From Pholis gunnellus (lineage: Eukaryota; Chordata; Actinopteri; Perciformes; Pholidae), in contig OU342806.1 in assembly GCA_910591455.2 (NCBI GenBank), positions 24,520,922-24,584,921 on the forward strand: a DNA stretch of 64,000 bases. Reading direction: 5' to 3'. Under the pieces are notes generated by a model. The model saw only the letters and a list, made by a program, of their open reading frames with translations. It was not told the DNA's origin and searched no databases. This document shows positions 25,183 through 37,629 of the stretch, piece after piece (position 1 is the stretch's first letter; each line of letters starts with the position of its first letter). Made by a program: the position numbers and the translations under genes.

Positions 25183-25372
25183 ATGTGGAACCAGGTGAAC
25201 AGCAACGACCAGACGGGCCAAGTGGCCGCTAGGATGGAGACCACTTTGGGCAACGCGAGCATCTCCATCTCCCAGCAGCAGGCACCCAAGAAATTTGCGC
25301 CCGTGGTCGCACCCAAGCCCAAGTTCAACCCTTACAAACATGCGGGAGAGCCCACCTTCTCTGACAGCGCAG
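25183..25372 (+). CDS. lpp: lpp coding exon with start codon (residues 1-63 plus 1 nt)
   Basis: This exon encodes the N-terminus of lipoma-preferred partner, a zyxin/TRIP6-family scaffold that shuttles between focal adhesions or cell contacts and the nucleus. The diagnostic stretch is ARMETT at residues 16-21 followed by KKFAPVVAPKPKFNPYK at 36-52, nearly identical to mammalian LPP; in the family this region is associated with alpha-actinin binding. The exon is preceded by a pyrimidine-rich tract and an AG at 25177-25178, so only four bases (AACC) precede the ATG. An A at -3 makes a good initiation context, and mammalian LPP, as I recall it, also starts close to an acceptor. The donor is CAG|GTAACC after 25372 and leaves one base of codon 64. 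The first 15 residues differ from mammalian LPP. The reading frame runs on past the donor to about 25524, which is intron read-through and not protein. Confidence 0.93.
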
Positions 25373-25820
25373 GTAACCACACAGGAGAGAAACCAGCGGT
25401 TCGCTCATGTCACGCAATTTACAATGAAACCTTTAGACGCCATCTGAAACAAGAAACACGTCAAGAACATTTCTTCTTTCCCTCGCTGGCGGGAGTTTAT
25501 CTTTGTGTCACATCACTGTTATAAGACTTTGCTCACATCAGACACATCTCATGTTGCCCTCTGCCATTTGTAGTGTCAGTCCGCATTCATGTTCATGTTC
25601 CACTTCAGCTTAAATGATTTATTTTCCTCAAGAATGAACTCTGCAGGTTCCCTCAGGAACAAGTGAGCTTGAGTAGCAATGTCACTGTATTGATTGTGGG
25701 TACAGCCGCAACTTTTAATGTCTAACTGTTTCACTTTAAAACAGCTACTGAGCTGTGGTTCTCTTACAAAACACTATTATTAAAGAAGAGATTAATATGA
25801 TAGTCATTACACATCATTTA

Positions 25821-26449
25821 TACATAACAGTGGTACACATAACAGTGGTACACATCACAGTGGTACACATATCAGTGGTACAAATAACAGTGGTACACAA
25901 CAGTGGTACACATATCAGTGGTACAAATAACAGTGGTACACATAACAGTGGTACACATAACAGTGGTACACATCACAGTGGTACACATAACAGTGGTACA
26001 CATCACAGTGGTACACATAACAGTGGTACACATAACAGTGGTACACATCACAGTGGTACACATAACAGTGGTACACATCACAGTGGTACACATAACAGTG
26101 GTACACATATCAGTGGTACAAATAACAGTGGTACACATCACAGTGGTACACAACAGTGTTACACATCACAGTGGTACACATAACAGTGGTACACATCACA
26201 GTGGTACACATAACAGTGGTACACATCACAGTGGTACACATCAGAGTGGTACACATCACAGTGGTACAAATAACAGTGGTACACAACAGTGGTACACATA
26301 ACAGTGGTACACATAACAGTGGTACACATCACAGTGGTACACATAACAGTGGTACACATCACAGTGGTACACATCAGAGTGGTACACATCACAGTGGTAC
26401 ACATCACAGTGGTACACATCACAGTGGTACACATCACAGTGGTATACAC
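25821..26449. repeat. minisatellite, 15-bp unit CACATAACAGTGGTA, about 42 copies
   Basis: The unit alternates mainly between CACATAACAGTGGTA and CACATCACAGTGGTA, with variants CAAATAACAG, CATATCAG and CATCAGAG, and a few 13-bp units CACAACAGTGGTA. Since 15 is a multiple of 3 and most phases of the unit lack stops, long frames (VVHIT or SGTHN repeats on +, MCTTV on -) stay open. The 13-bp units shift the frame, so no single protein spans it. It begins about 450 bp after the first lpp coding exon. Confidence 0.97.
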
Positions 26450-26619
26450 CATCTGAAAGCTAGGTACCTGAAGATTAGTTTGAGATGCAGCTCAGCTGTG
26501 TGCGACAAGTTGTTCCAGTTATGAATCAGAAATCAGAAATAACTCATTCATTAATTAGTTTAAATAAATCGTGAAAGTGTAGAAGGCCAAGAACTTTATG
26601 ATGGATGTGATGGCCATTC

Positions 26620-27355
26620 CCATGCTCTGTTATGTCTCATAAGTTGTTGCAGCAATTCTTTCCGTTGATACCATTTGTTGCATACACAAATTTGATGCTG
26701 AATAGTATCTGTCAAAAATTCCACATTAAGACACCAAGACTTTGAGGAACACCACGGAAAGGTCTGCACTGTGGTTTGATATTAAACACTTTTGGAGATT
26801 TCTGCAAGAATTGCATTCTTTATGGCAGTTGGACGGTGAGTGCTCCTGTTCTGAAAACTGCTCAGAAGCCCCCGTATTATCAATAGACTTAGAAAAGTTT
26901 TTATTATAAGTGTCAGGAGGCTGTGAGTGTCTTCGAGGTCCCAACAAGTTGTTCTATACAGGGACGTCAAGTTTAAAAAATGGTCTCACTACTACAACTG
27001 CAAGTAACATCATCAAACATGAATACTATGGCGCTCATTAGATTCACATGAGTCCCAGCTTTCCAGTCATACCCAATTTATGCAATTCCAAGACTGATTA
27101 GGAAGCCCAGTATGCAGAAATATTCAAATACACAATTTTAAGAATAGGCAAAGATAACACGTTTATACTGCTTGCAAAAAAGCTGCATGTTCTTTGCCCC
27201 TGACGGCATGGAATTATCATAAAAAGGGCATGTCTGTAAAAGGGAACACTCATGGGTACCCATAGAACCCATTTTCCTCTAGATATCTTGAGATGAGAGG
27301 TCAAGGGACCCCTTTGAATACTGCATAGCCAGTTTTCCCTCGCCAAAATTTAGCC
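26620..27355 (+). mobile_element. dispersed teleost repeat (TGGGTACCCATAGAACCCAT core)
   Basis: The part 27170-27350 includes CTCATGGGTACCCATAGAAC, then TATCTTGAGATGAGAGGTCA and AGGGACCCCTTTGAATA, wording I know from a very abundant perciform interspersed repeat. The preceding 26660-26830 and 26960-27170 also resemble it, so the copy may be long and partly rearranged. Class is unknown to me; no coding is seen. Confidence 0.6.
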
Positions 27356-28214
27356 CGACTTGGCATTATTCAGCCAGCATGACCAGCCAGCACGACATTG
27401 TACCAGTGGATTCATCAGGCCGACTAGTTTCATTTGATAACAGTATCTTCCCTTTACCTTTAAGACTCAGTGTGCTGGTCTTTGCTGTCAAAGTATGGAT
27501 GGACCACATGACTCTGATATCCCTACAATACTTAGTCAGTGACCTGTAATCGCTCTCCTCTTAGCCTCCGTATCAGGCAGAGCCTTAAGGCCTTGCAATA
27601 AATGCACATTTTGCGATGGAGGTTTTTTCTTCATGCACACACTCACATATTTGCATTGTGACAGAGGCCTTGTTGCATGTCTAATTTCCAATAAACATAC
27701 AGTGTAAGAACTGCGGTTTGCAGTCATGTGTGAGTCCAGGAAGCCTTGCAAAATCTATTTTTTTTTTAGGCCCCTTGGGAGCTGATGGTTTGTTTGAATA
27801 AAAGGGTTTGAATACTGCAAAGTATTATTCAATAAACTGAGTTTCAGTGTAACTTATTTAATTGGTCTTTGTTCCATTGCAGCAGGGTTACGCTCTAGAA
27901 TTATTAAGATTCACATCTCAGAGATTATTCAAGATAAAGTAGAGTTAAGTTGAGCAAAGACAGGCTGTGCTCTGCAGAGCACAACTCTGTCTGTTTTGCA
28001 TGAGACAGAAATGACTCCACGCAGCGCCACAACTGCCGTCATAATCACCTTTGATTAGTAATATATGTTGAGAGAGAGGCTCATATTGTGAGATGTGATA
28101 TCTAGTTTCCTTTAAAAAAAGACGTGAGGACGTGAAGTAAGTAAAGAAGTGAAATGTGAGCGATTCTTAGCTTTACAGGGCTCCAAAATCTGTCATCCTG
28201 ATAAAGGTCATTTC

Positions 28215-28556
28215 ATATTTAGACAACAATATATATCACGATGTAGCATGTTTTCTGCTCAGTAAAAGGTCTATGAAATAACCTCATGGTAAAGCCTATT
28301 TTTGTATACTGCTGTAAACAGATCCAAGTGAAATTATAGAGAAAAAGATGAATATATATTTTCATATATACACAGTTTTTGAATCTCATTAAACGAGTGC
28401 TAATGTAAAGTGTGATGTAAAAACAGAACCGAAATATTGAAATAATATTCACTCAACATATATTAAGTTAGACGGGGGTAATGGTTTATCACGATATCTT
28501 CATATAGGATTTTAGAAAGATGATAAATGATCATATTGAAATGTTGCCCAGCTCTA
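28215..28556 (-). mobile_element. non-autonomous DNA repeat (TAGAGCTGGGCAACATTTC end)
   Basis: Read on the minus strand the right border is TAGAGCTGGGCAACATTTCA, followed by ATATGATCATTTATCATC and CACGATATCT-type wording that also appears at the left border (ATATATCACGATG). This fits a short DNA-transposon-like repeat common in fish. The body is AT-rich without coding. Target duplication could not be resolved. Confidence 0.5.
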
Positions 28557-29076
28557 CATGGTCCTATTTTATTTGTTCAACCAAAGAAACACAATAATAG
28601 GATGAGTTATACAAAATATCATTTCTGTTTTTCATTTTCCAATGAATACTGTCTGTTAATCATCATCGAGTGCACAGTGCAAGTTTTCAGTGAGCCAGAT
28701 GTTATAAAGTCAGTGTAAAACGTGACACTTCCAAGGTTTCATCCAGCCACACATGTCCCGCCTCCCCATCTGGTCGATGTGTTGTAATGTGAATATTATC
28801 TAAACCTTTAACCTCAAACCCCCCGAGAGCCCCAGAACCGGGGAAACGGTTATGAAATTCAGCGAGCAGTGAGCACACTGTCGGGCTGAAAACACTGCAG
28901 TCTGTGGGGGTTTGTGGTTTGAGTGGTGGACCTGTCTGGTACTCCAGATGTTAGTTTTGTAAGAAATGTTCTTAGACGGCTCCCGTTTGGGCTCAAAACA
29001 CATAACATCATGCCAACCTGTTCATTTAGTAAATTTGGTCTTTGGTGTCCATAGTTCGGCTTGGCCTACAATGAAA

Positions 29077-29077
<1 letters not shown>

Positions 29078-29136
<59 letters not shown>
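29078..29136. repeat. (TA)n microsatellite, 59 bp
   Basis: Uninterrupted alternating TA; the longest TA run in the window. Confidence 0.97.
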
Positions 29137-29138
<2 letters not shown>

Positions 29139-32100
29139 AGCCCTAGAGGATTAATGATTGAGACGAACAAACCTCTTTTATTATGTATTTAATTAAACAG
29201 TATTTCTGTGACATTACCTCCATTTCTAATGGACCCGGATCTTTGACAACATGGCTGAGCTCAGAGAGCACACAAACCGGCCTTCAAGTTCCAAATGAAA
29301 TTATACATTTTAACCAGTGAAAGTTGTAATATTATTGTTATTAATTCATTATTTCTTTCTTCAACAAAATATCGTCCTCTGGGGAAAAATCTGTAGCGTT
29401 TGATTTCTTCTTCGTCCCTCCGAACAGATTCCGCGGCTCCGGAGGAAACTGCCTCGGCCGCTGAGTCAGCATCTGACGAGGTCGGCGTAGGCGCACCCTC
29501 ACAACGTGTTCGGCCATTTTAAAACAAAAGGTGTGCTTTGAAACCCGTGCGTCAGATGCGTCAAGTGTTTATCATACTCTGGCAATGTTCACAGCTTTTT
29601 TAGATTTTTTTTAAATGAATAAAATATACATATGTAACTCCCCGTTTCCATCGTTAAAACCTTATAATTCCAAAATGTAATTTGACCGCAAAGCATTTAA
29701 TCTAGACACTGACTTATTTCCCACAATGAATCATTGAGTGGGGTTAAGAGGATTAATGAAGCAATATAAAGAGGGCGGGGCTGCCTTGCAAAATAATTAA
29801 TTGTTGTAATGTAAATGTTGTACTTGTGTGGATTCAGTCACACCAGAGTTGCACTCACATCTCATAACCTCAGTGAGAGGTTATTATTCTATTATTGTCT
29901 TCTGTTATCTCCAACCCGGTTCACATTGACTGTGACAGTAATTACATCAACTGGGCATTGCTCTGAATTCTGTCTTCATTATACAGATTGAGTTGAGGTT
30001 GACTATAGAAAGGGGACAATATGGAGGAAGCACTAATTAATATATGTTTTAAAATCTGTTGCCAGGAATTAAATGACATTATCTTTTTTTGCAGATATCT
30101 AACATTGACAGCGTGTTGTAGTGAAAATTCAAGTGGTAAAGTGTTCTGCCTTTTGGGCCACAGCATTATTTTTCATTAAAACATTAACATTTTATAATGA
30201 CACTGGTGATTAGTTGTTGTCAGCATTTTGAACACGCAAATATGCAAAGCCATCTGCAGACATCTCTACTTGTCAAAGGATAAGACGTCTTTACGGGAAA
30301 AGATTATCTGGGTCTCTCTCTCTCTCTCTGTTTATTTATTTTCTTTTATATCAAATGTGGGGAGCGTCTGATGTAAAAATTGAGGATTAGCATAAAAATT
30401 AGGGACAAGTCAATTTGGCACGGCGCCTCGCTGTCCCTTTGTGTAGCGGGGGCCGGTGTCGGGCTGGAATGAGCCGTCTGAGGCCGTGTTTGTTGTGTGG
30501 ACAAAAGAAGCAGACGGGGCGGTGAGCGGTTAGTGAGGTCGGCCCTCCGATTTTTTTTGGATTTTTTTTTTTTATATAGGTTGAACTTGTTCTGATTAAA
30601 GCCCTCCCAGCAGGAGCAAGTGAACGACACATATGTCTCAGACAGTGACCCTTCACTCAAAACTCCTTACAACAGATTTTAGGGTTTAAGTTGATCTCAG
30701 ACGGTACATGAGCTGCAGGAAGGTCAGTCGTGATTGCTTTTTCGCACAGAGAAGTCGGCGCTCCGGCTTCTTCTTATGCACATTCTTTGCTGCAGCGTTT
30801 GAACTTTTTCTGTTTTAAGTTTTAGGAAAAAGTACACTGATGTTGGTTTGTGCGATGATGATCAGGAGCAGCTCTGCAGCCCTCTGTAGGAGAGGTGGAC
30901 AAAATATCATGAACAATTGTACGAGGTAATGCAATCCAGTGCAGTACCGCAGCTTTGGGCATAGTTCAAACAAAGGCTGCGTGTTATTGGCAGATGGAGG
31001 AGATAACAGGAGCACCTGTGCATTGTGCTCTTTACTTGCCTTGCTTGGAATCTTTTGTAACAAAGAGACCTTTTTTTATTTTTTTTAAACTGGTGAAATT
31101 GATATCTGCTACACATTACTGCTTATAAAAGGTTAAATCCATAGACGGTAAGTATAGCTAAAAACAACCGAACTCACAACAAGACATTTCTAGGCGACCA
31201 AAATGGTACAAGTAACTTTCATGAACTAAAAACAAACTGGTACTACTACAAATCTATGACAAACTTTCTTGACAAAATGATCTTTTAAATTGCCAAACAT
31301 CACGTGTTAATTCGTGGCACAAAACAGGATGAAACCAAACATATTTATTTTCAAGAGCAGGTCCCATGGGGGACCATAGATACTGCTCTAGTATCGGTGT
31401 ACCGCGCCACAGTGCTGGGTAAAATGTTTTGCACACGTTCCGTTGGATTCGTGTGCAGCTGTTTTCATAGATCAACACGTCGGTGACGAGTTGGAGACTT
31501 CTCCGCTTCAGTGTTTTCTCCCCATGAGAGCAGAGGGTTGAACGTGATGTCGAGGACAGAGGTGGTGTCCATGAAAGCAACTGGAGAGTCACTTTCTCTT
31601 TTCCTTTTTGGGTTTTCGATTGCCCTTTAAATGTACATGACATTCTAATCGATGTATTGAGAAATCTCTCAAGCCGCTGCCTTGCACCGGTTTTATTTTC
31701 ACTAAACAGTTTTTCTCTGTCGCCACGGGAACGAAGCATCACCAGCCGCTTCCTTCAGAATGTATTTATGTTGTAAAAAGACTGAAATCCATAACTTAAC
31801 AACTCAAAATCTGATTTCCTCCAAAACAACTTGAATGAACACTGAAGGCTTTTTGTGACACCAACGTGGTGTTTTGCCTCATGATGTCCGCTGTTGATTA
31901 TGAAGCTTGATTAAGTTTTTGTGAAAGTTGAAAAACATCCGAGAAGTGTTGCTTTTTGATCAAACTTCACGCTGAAGTTACCAGAAACCCGCTAATTGTT
32001 TGCTCAGAGCAGTTCAAAAGTGTCAAACATGTGCATAAGCTGTTTTTATTTCTCCCTGCTTCACTGGCCAGAGGCAAACTGACTACCGGTTGTTATGTCA

Positions 32101-32625
32101 GAGTCCCTCATGGGTGTCGCCATGAGAATTTACAGGAAATCCACCAATGAGTGTGTCGGTGTCCCCACAGAGCCCACCGGCTCACGCTCTGAGGCGACAC
32201 AAAGGCCACTTTTATCTAAGTAGAACACACACCGTAACTTGTGTTTAGTCTGCAGTGTGCCGTAAAGTTAGTCTTTGAATCTTTGCTTCAAAATTGAAGT
32301 TTTTTTGTTTTTTTTACAGTGTGGAACCTTGCGTCTGTTTTATTACCTCTGTTGTTAGGTAATGCAGCCAGAATGAGACGTTTCGCTTCTCTAAATCTTT
32401 ACTCCATATGAAGGGTTGCAGCATTGTGAAAATATTTGTCTTCATATCCTGTCTGTCCTTTCAAAGTGTTTCAAAGTGTCGTCTACATGTCAAAGGAAGT
32501 TTGAATGCTGAGTAAGATTTCCAAAAGTCATTTGCTCACTGGAGAAAGTGGTGTTGACTGCGTGAACCGCTCTGGTATACATATTACATATTTTGAAATA
32601 AATTATATAAATATACATACACGGG

Positions 32626-33170
32626 GTGTGTTGAGGCCCGATACTGATATTGATATTTGATAATTAAAAAATACAATAATTACAAAAAAATAAAAATATA
32701 TATATATAGCCAATCAATATTTTTTTCATAAACAAAAGGCACAAATGAATGAGAAAGCTAACAATGACTCAGCAGGTGTTGATTTAGATTGACCGAAAAG
32801 TACCGTCCGGTGGGAATCGGTGAATGTTGGCAAGCTAAGCTAAGCTAACTAGCATCCACTTTCTCAGTGAGAGCTAGCTAGCATAGCTTGCGAGCTCCAC
32901 CTTTTAATGTGGACGATCAACTGAACAGTACAATGGGTCCTTCCAAATGTTCTGACGGACAGACGTCTTAAACCGCCAACACGTCGTGCTCTCTAGTAGG
33001 TAGCTGACAGCACGTCACCTAGCAACGCTGACTCTCCAATGTCAGTCAGCAGCTGCCATGGTAACCGTCCATGCTTGAATTGGACAGACGCTGTTTCCAC
33101 AAATATGTCTCCAACAGTTTTTCTCTTCTTGAGAAATGGAGAAAGATATGTGCAATATATACAATATCAG
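32626..33170. mobile_element. possible degenerate DNA repeat
   Basis: The left part reads GAGGCCCGATACTGATATTG and the right part GTGCAATATATACAATATC, a pattern of AT-rich near-inverted ends seen in fish DNA repeats. Between them lies a GC-richer core with AAGCTAAGCTAAGCTAAC and other GCTAGC words. No target duplication was found, so this is a weak call. Confidence 0.3.
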
Positions 33171-35943
33171 AATTGAAATTATTTCGCAAAAAGTCAGGAA
33201 CTCAAATTTAATTAAATTTGAAGTTTTAGAAGTTTGACCAAAATGTAAACTGAGCAGGACATTTTACAGTTGAAAAACATGAATAATAATATATTATAAC
33301 GATTGAATAATGGTGTCACAGATTCTAAGTAACAAAAACATTTTTGCGCTGACATTTCTTGTCACCATGGTAATATATGTGACCCAACCAACCGATTTTT
33401 ATTGGCTTCTCTCTTCTCTACTTTATTCATTAAATACTTAGTACTAAATCACATTACTGCATTAACAGGTTCTTCCTCCATTCTTGAGCTATTTGTTATT
33501 TGCCACGGTTAACAAGCCTAATGACTGGAGTTCTCCATCCAAGAGATCACCTCATAAATGAAATGAAGCATCCATTAGATGGTAATTAAGTTTGAATATC
33601 ACCGTGATATTTACTCCCGGGATATCCTCTCAGGTTTCATTTCATCAGCTCATAAAGCCATGAGATATGAGTTAAAGTTAACCCACTCATAGAGCTACTG
33701 TAGGTTTACAGTAGATGCTCAGCTTGGAAAGGTTTCGTGTCATGAAACTGAGTTTACGCTGTCGTGACATTTGACCGGCTTCTCTCCCTCTCCCGTTTGT
33801 TTCAAAGAAATGACAGAAACAGCTCACCCTCTCTGTCTCTGATGAATCACGCTGTCGCTCATCGGCGAACCTTCCTCTCATCACGTTTTGAGGCACTAAT
33901 TGTACAGCCCGTTGGATGTTTTTGAGCTTTAAGATGGGGGAGAGAGAAAAAAAAAGGCCAGCTCTCAAACGGTTCACCTATCGTCTGCATTTGTTTCTTC
34001 GCTTTCATACAGAGACATAATCCGTCTATTGTTCCTCATCTGAATTTCTCCTCCCGTGGGAATTCTCCTCAGAGCAGCAGAAGCCAATTTGGGTCTGCCT
34101 CTTTACACTTAAAAACAAGTATATCTCCAAAGAGCTCCAATCCCTCCCATCCCTCTCTAAACCCAATGAAGTCATAAATCACTCCTCTATGCGTATCATG
34201 CTAATTAAGAGCAGGGCTCAGCTGCTCTTCTCCAGCGGAAGCTGGAATAAAACGGCTCCGTAATTACGTCAAAACAATGCACGCTCAACCTCCGCCGCAG
34301 CACATTTGGAAGATAAAGCATGCGAACCGACACCCCGGACTTAAAACACTTTGTCTGCAGGGGATTAAAGATTTCTTTTGCTACTGGATAAAGTAAAAGC
34401 CACTTCTGTGATTTTATTTTATTTTGAAAACCGATTAGGGTTTTATGTGAATATCAATGTAATCAAGTACTGTGGAAGTTTTTTTTTTTAACATTTCAGA
34501 CACCAGCGACTCAAGCTTTCGGCAATGACTCAAGTTCGGATCGTGGGAGATAATTTCTGTTCAAAAAACAAAAGAAACTTTACAGCGACGGGACAAAAAG
34601 TCACTTCTCCCCTGCGCCTTCTCTTACAAACACTTTCCTCCACCCAAACACCGGATGCGTTCTGTGAAAGTCGGTCGTGCTGGGCTTTGTCCTAAGTCGT
34701 TAAAGACCAGATGGCCGGCGCTTATACACGTGTAGCTCTGATAATATTGTACATATGTAAATATATAAACATATGCTCAACCTCCAGCCCCCTACAGAAT
34801 ACGCTAATCCTCAACAAAGAGCAGTACCACTATTCTCGAGTGGTATTTCTCTTTTGCAACAAACTCCATCGTGTCAAAGCGTTTCCTCATAGACGCTGCC
34901 CTCAAAGTTGGCCGCCATTAGTCATACGCTGCACTGGAAGTGTTTATAAATGTGTCACTTGCTTGAGAGACAAAGTTTAATATTCTTCTCGGTGTCACAG
35001 CTGGATCCATCGCCCACCCTTTCATCTGGATCCCCGATAACCAATTACACCTCTTACGTCCTCTCCAATAACTTTAATCGCTGATTAGGATTCCTTGTTC
35101 ACAATGAAGCTACTTAAAAGCAATTGCTCAATAAAGACAGGGGGAAGTTGTCCCATTAAGTCTGTCTTCCCCGCTGCTTCAGTCATTAGCGCTCGCTCTG
35201 GAGCTTCCAACTCCCGATTGTCACAAATGGAGCCGGCTTCATTCACGGCACAGAGGCCCGCTCGCTCACGCCGCTTTCAGGCGTAACACGACGCCGCGAA
35301 GCACCACGCGGCCCTTCAGAAACGGAAAGTGCTCGACGGTTCAAACCCGTGTTGATTTCAGATCCATTAGAAACAGCGGAAGTATCGGGTGAGGCAGACG
35401 GACGGGATGACGTTTCAGTGGACGACAGCAGAGAGCCGGGGTTGTGTTCAGGCCTGTGGCTCTGTCTGGGTTGGTTGTGTGTATTTGGTGGGAAGCCAGT
35501 GAGGGTTCTCGCAGTGACTCATACCGGTTGGTTTGAAACAGACGTGTTGTTTTCATTCTTTTGTTTGTGTGCATCTATTCTGCATCCGTTTCACCCTAAC
35601 ATATGAATAAAGGTCATCTTTTTCAGTTCCTGCAGAAGAGAAAGAGAAGTAGGAAGATGACATCTGAAAAGTGTTTGTTTTGCAAATTGTATTTTTGTTG
35701 TAGTTAAAAATACAAGTGTTTTCAGTAAGTAGAGTATTTCAAACAACCCCCATGTTTTGGAAAGTTGTGGTTATTGTTTAGCTTCAATGTGGATCCAGAT
35801 CAAACCCTGAGTTTCTCTCCTCTTGCCTCACATTCGTTATCTCACTTTTTTTTTTTTGGACCCGTTTGTCAGTCTCTCTTTTTTTATTACCAAAAACATC
35901 AATCAAAGACGTGTGAGTGAAGACAAAAGCATGTCATTAATAA

Positions 35944-36094
35944 TTAAAGGCACTCTGTGGACCTTTTGACCACTAGTAGTGCTAATGAGTACTAGCGCGC
36001 GGTAGCTCGGAGAGAAGCTCTGCAATGTGAAGTGCATTTTGATAAATGTTGTTTGTTTGTTTGTTTGCAAGAAAACTCCACAGGGCAACTTTAA
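35944..36094. mobile_element. short palindromic-ended repeat, 151 bp
   Basis: The left end TTAAAGGCACTCTGTGGACC faces the complement of AACTCCACAGGGCAACTTTAA, so both ends read outward as TTAAAG...TGTGG. The interior CCACTAGTAGTGCTAATGAG is wording I recall from a frequent teleost repeat. TTAA at both ends would suit a piggyBac-type MITE, but this is inference. Confidence 0.55.
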
Positions 36095-37583
36095 GTTGCA
36101 GCTTTAATTGCTTTTTGGGTGTGATGAGTGTTCAGCCACAGCGATTTACCTTTGTACACATCAGTGTGAGCTGGTGTGTTCACAGGGAGGGTCTCAACCG
36201 CTCTCTGCCATTTGAGTTCCAACAGCGCTGAAGCACTTATAATTATTATTTAAATGTACAGATATAAAGACCTTCTGGCCAGCAGTGATGTATTTTCAAA
36301 GTCGGATAGTTCCTTTTTATAGAAGAACGTTACATTATTGAAATGAGCTTTAATAACATTACATGCCACACTCCAGATTTAAAGGCTAAACAAACCCAAT
36401 GTAACTATGAGATATAGCCATGAAACTCGCCTTGATTACTTACGTTGAGACATTTTTTTCGTATGACAATTTTTCTGAAATTGTATGCAAACGGTGCATT
36501 ATATCATTAAATATATGCTAGTTTGCCTGAACTTACAGTCACAAAATGAGCATTGGATAAAGCCAGGTTCACATTTCTTGTTTAATGTTGTTGACCTATT
36601 AGAGTCAAAGGTTTATGTCGAGGAGATTTGGGATATATCGTTGTATCACTCCATAACAATTAGAGCATTTTGTCAACAGCCATAAAAAAAGACAATTTTT
36701 AGCCAAATGTTTAGGAATGAAATATTCTATAAACCAGGTTATGAAATGACACATGAACAAACCCTTCAGTAGAAAGACCTTCAGGATATAGATAGGAGTG
36801 AAACGGCGAGGTTTAGTGTACGCATTTAAAAGAAGAAAAGAATTGGATATCACCATGAAACTTCTTTCTGATTACTTACATTAAGACGATTCTTTTGGGA
36901 TTTCCAAGTTTTCTGAAATGTTATGTGTAAATATGCAAATAAGGCCTCACGTGTGTCTTGGATGTTTTTCGTTCCACTAGTCTGAAAGAAGACATCTATA
37001 AAAATCTCTAGATTGACGCGTGCATTGAAAGCGACGTTCCTGCCTGTAGGCTCTCATCTCTTCTATTAAAGGACCATTTCTATGCTGGAACTCCTGTTCC
37101 ATCCAAGTCTCGCTTTCCACTGTTCCACTGTTCAGAACTCTTAAGACCTTTTCAATAAAACATGCTTCTCTGTAACATTTACAACCCTCGCGTTTCCTGA
37201 AATGAGAAATCCAAAACATCTCCGATGTTCTGGAGGGAAACGTACATGAAAGTTAATGTTTTAATTCTCCGTAAGCCACGAGTTACAAGTGACTTATATG
37301 TTCTGGCAGAGAGGATCTGTGCCGGAGCGAGGTGGGGAGGGAGGACGGGGGCAGAGAACTTGTTGTCGAGCGGCATATTTTATTTCCTCTCCCGTGGGTT
37401 TAGAGGAGCTGTTACACTCTGGAGTTTTAGCGGAGGCCACAAGGTTATTATATAAACAATTCACACGGAGGCCCTCGAGCACCCGGAGGGAATGTTTTAA
37501 TGCAATGCTCACAATTTCTGAAATGCTGTAATGCTCAAGACGCAGACATGTGTCCAATTTTAACCATGCAGCGTTATCGCTCT

Positions 37584-37629
37584 GTCTTCCTTTTTTTTCT
37601 TTTTCTTCTTCTTCTTCTTCTTCTTCTTT
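37584..37629. repeat. pyrimidine tract with (TTC)n
   Basis: A T-rich stretch runs into about nine CTT/TTC units. Confidence 0.9.

Noticed and set aside
25821..26449. CRISPR-like array
   Set aside because: The repeats are directly adjacent with no unique spacers, and the surroundings are vertebrate introns.
25755..26524. Long open frames (up to 142 codons) on both strands across the 15-bp repeat
   Set aside because: They only translate the minisatellite; the unit length is divisible by three and lacks stops, and the 13-bp units break every frame.
31254..31742. 162-codon minus-strand open frame
   Set aside because: No recognisable domain or exon borders; an intron open frame of this length is expected by chance in 64 kb.
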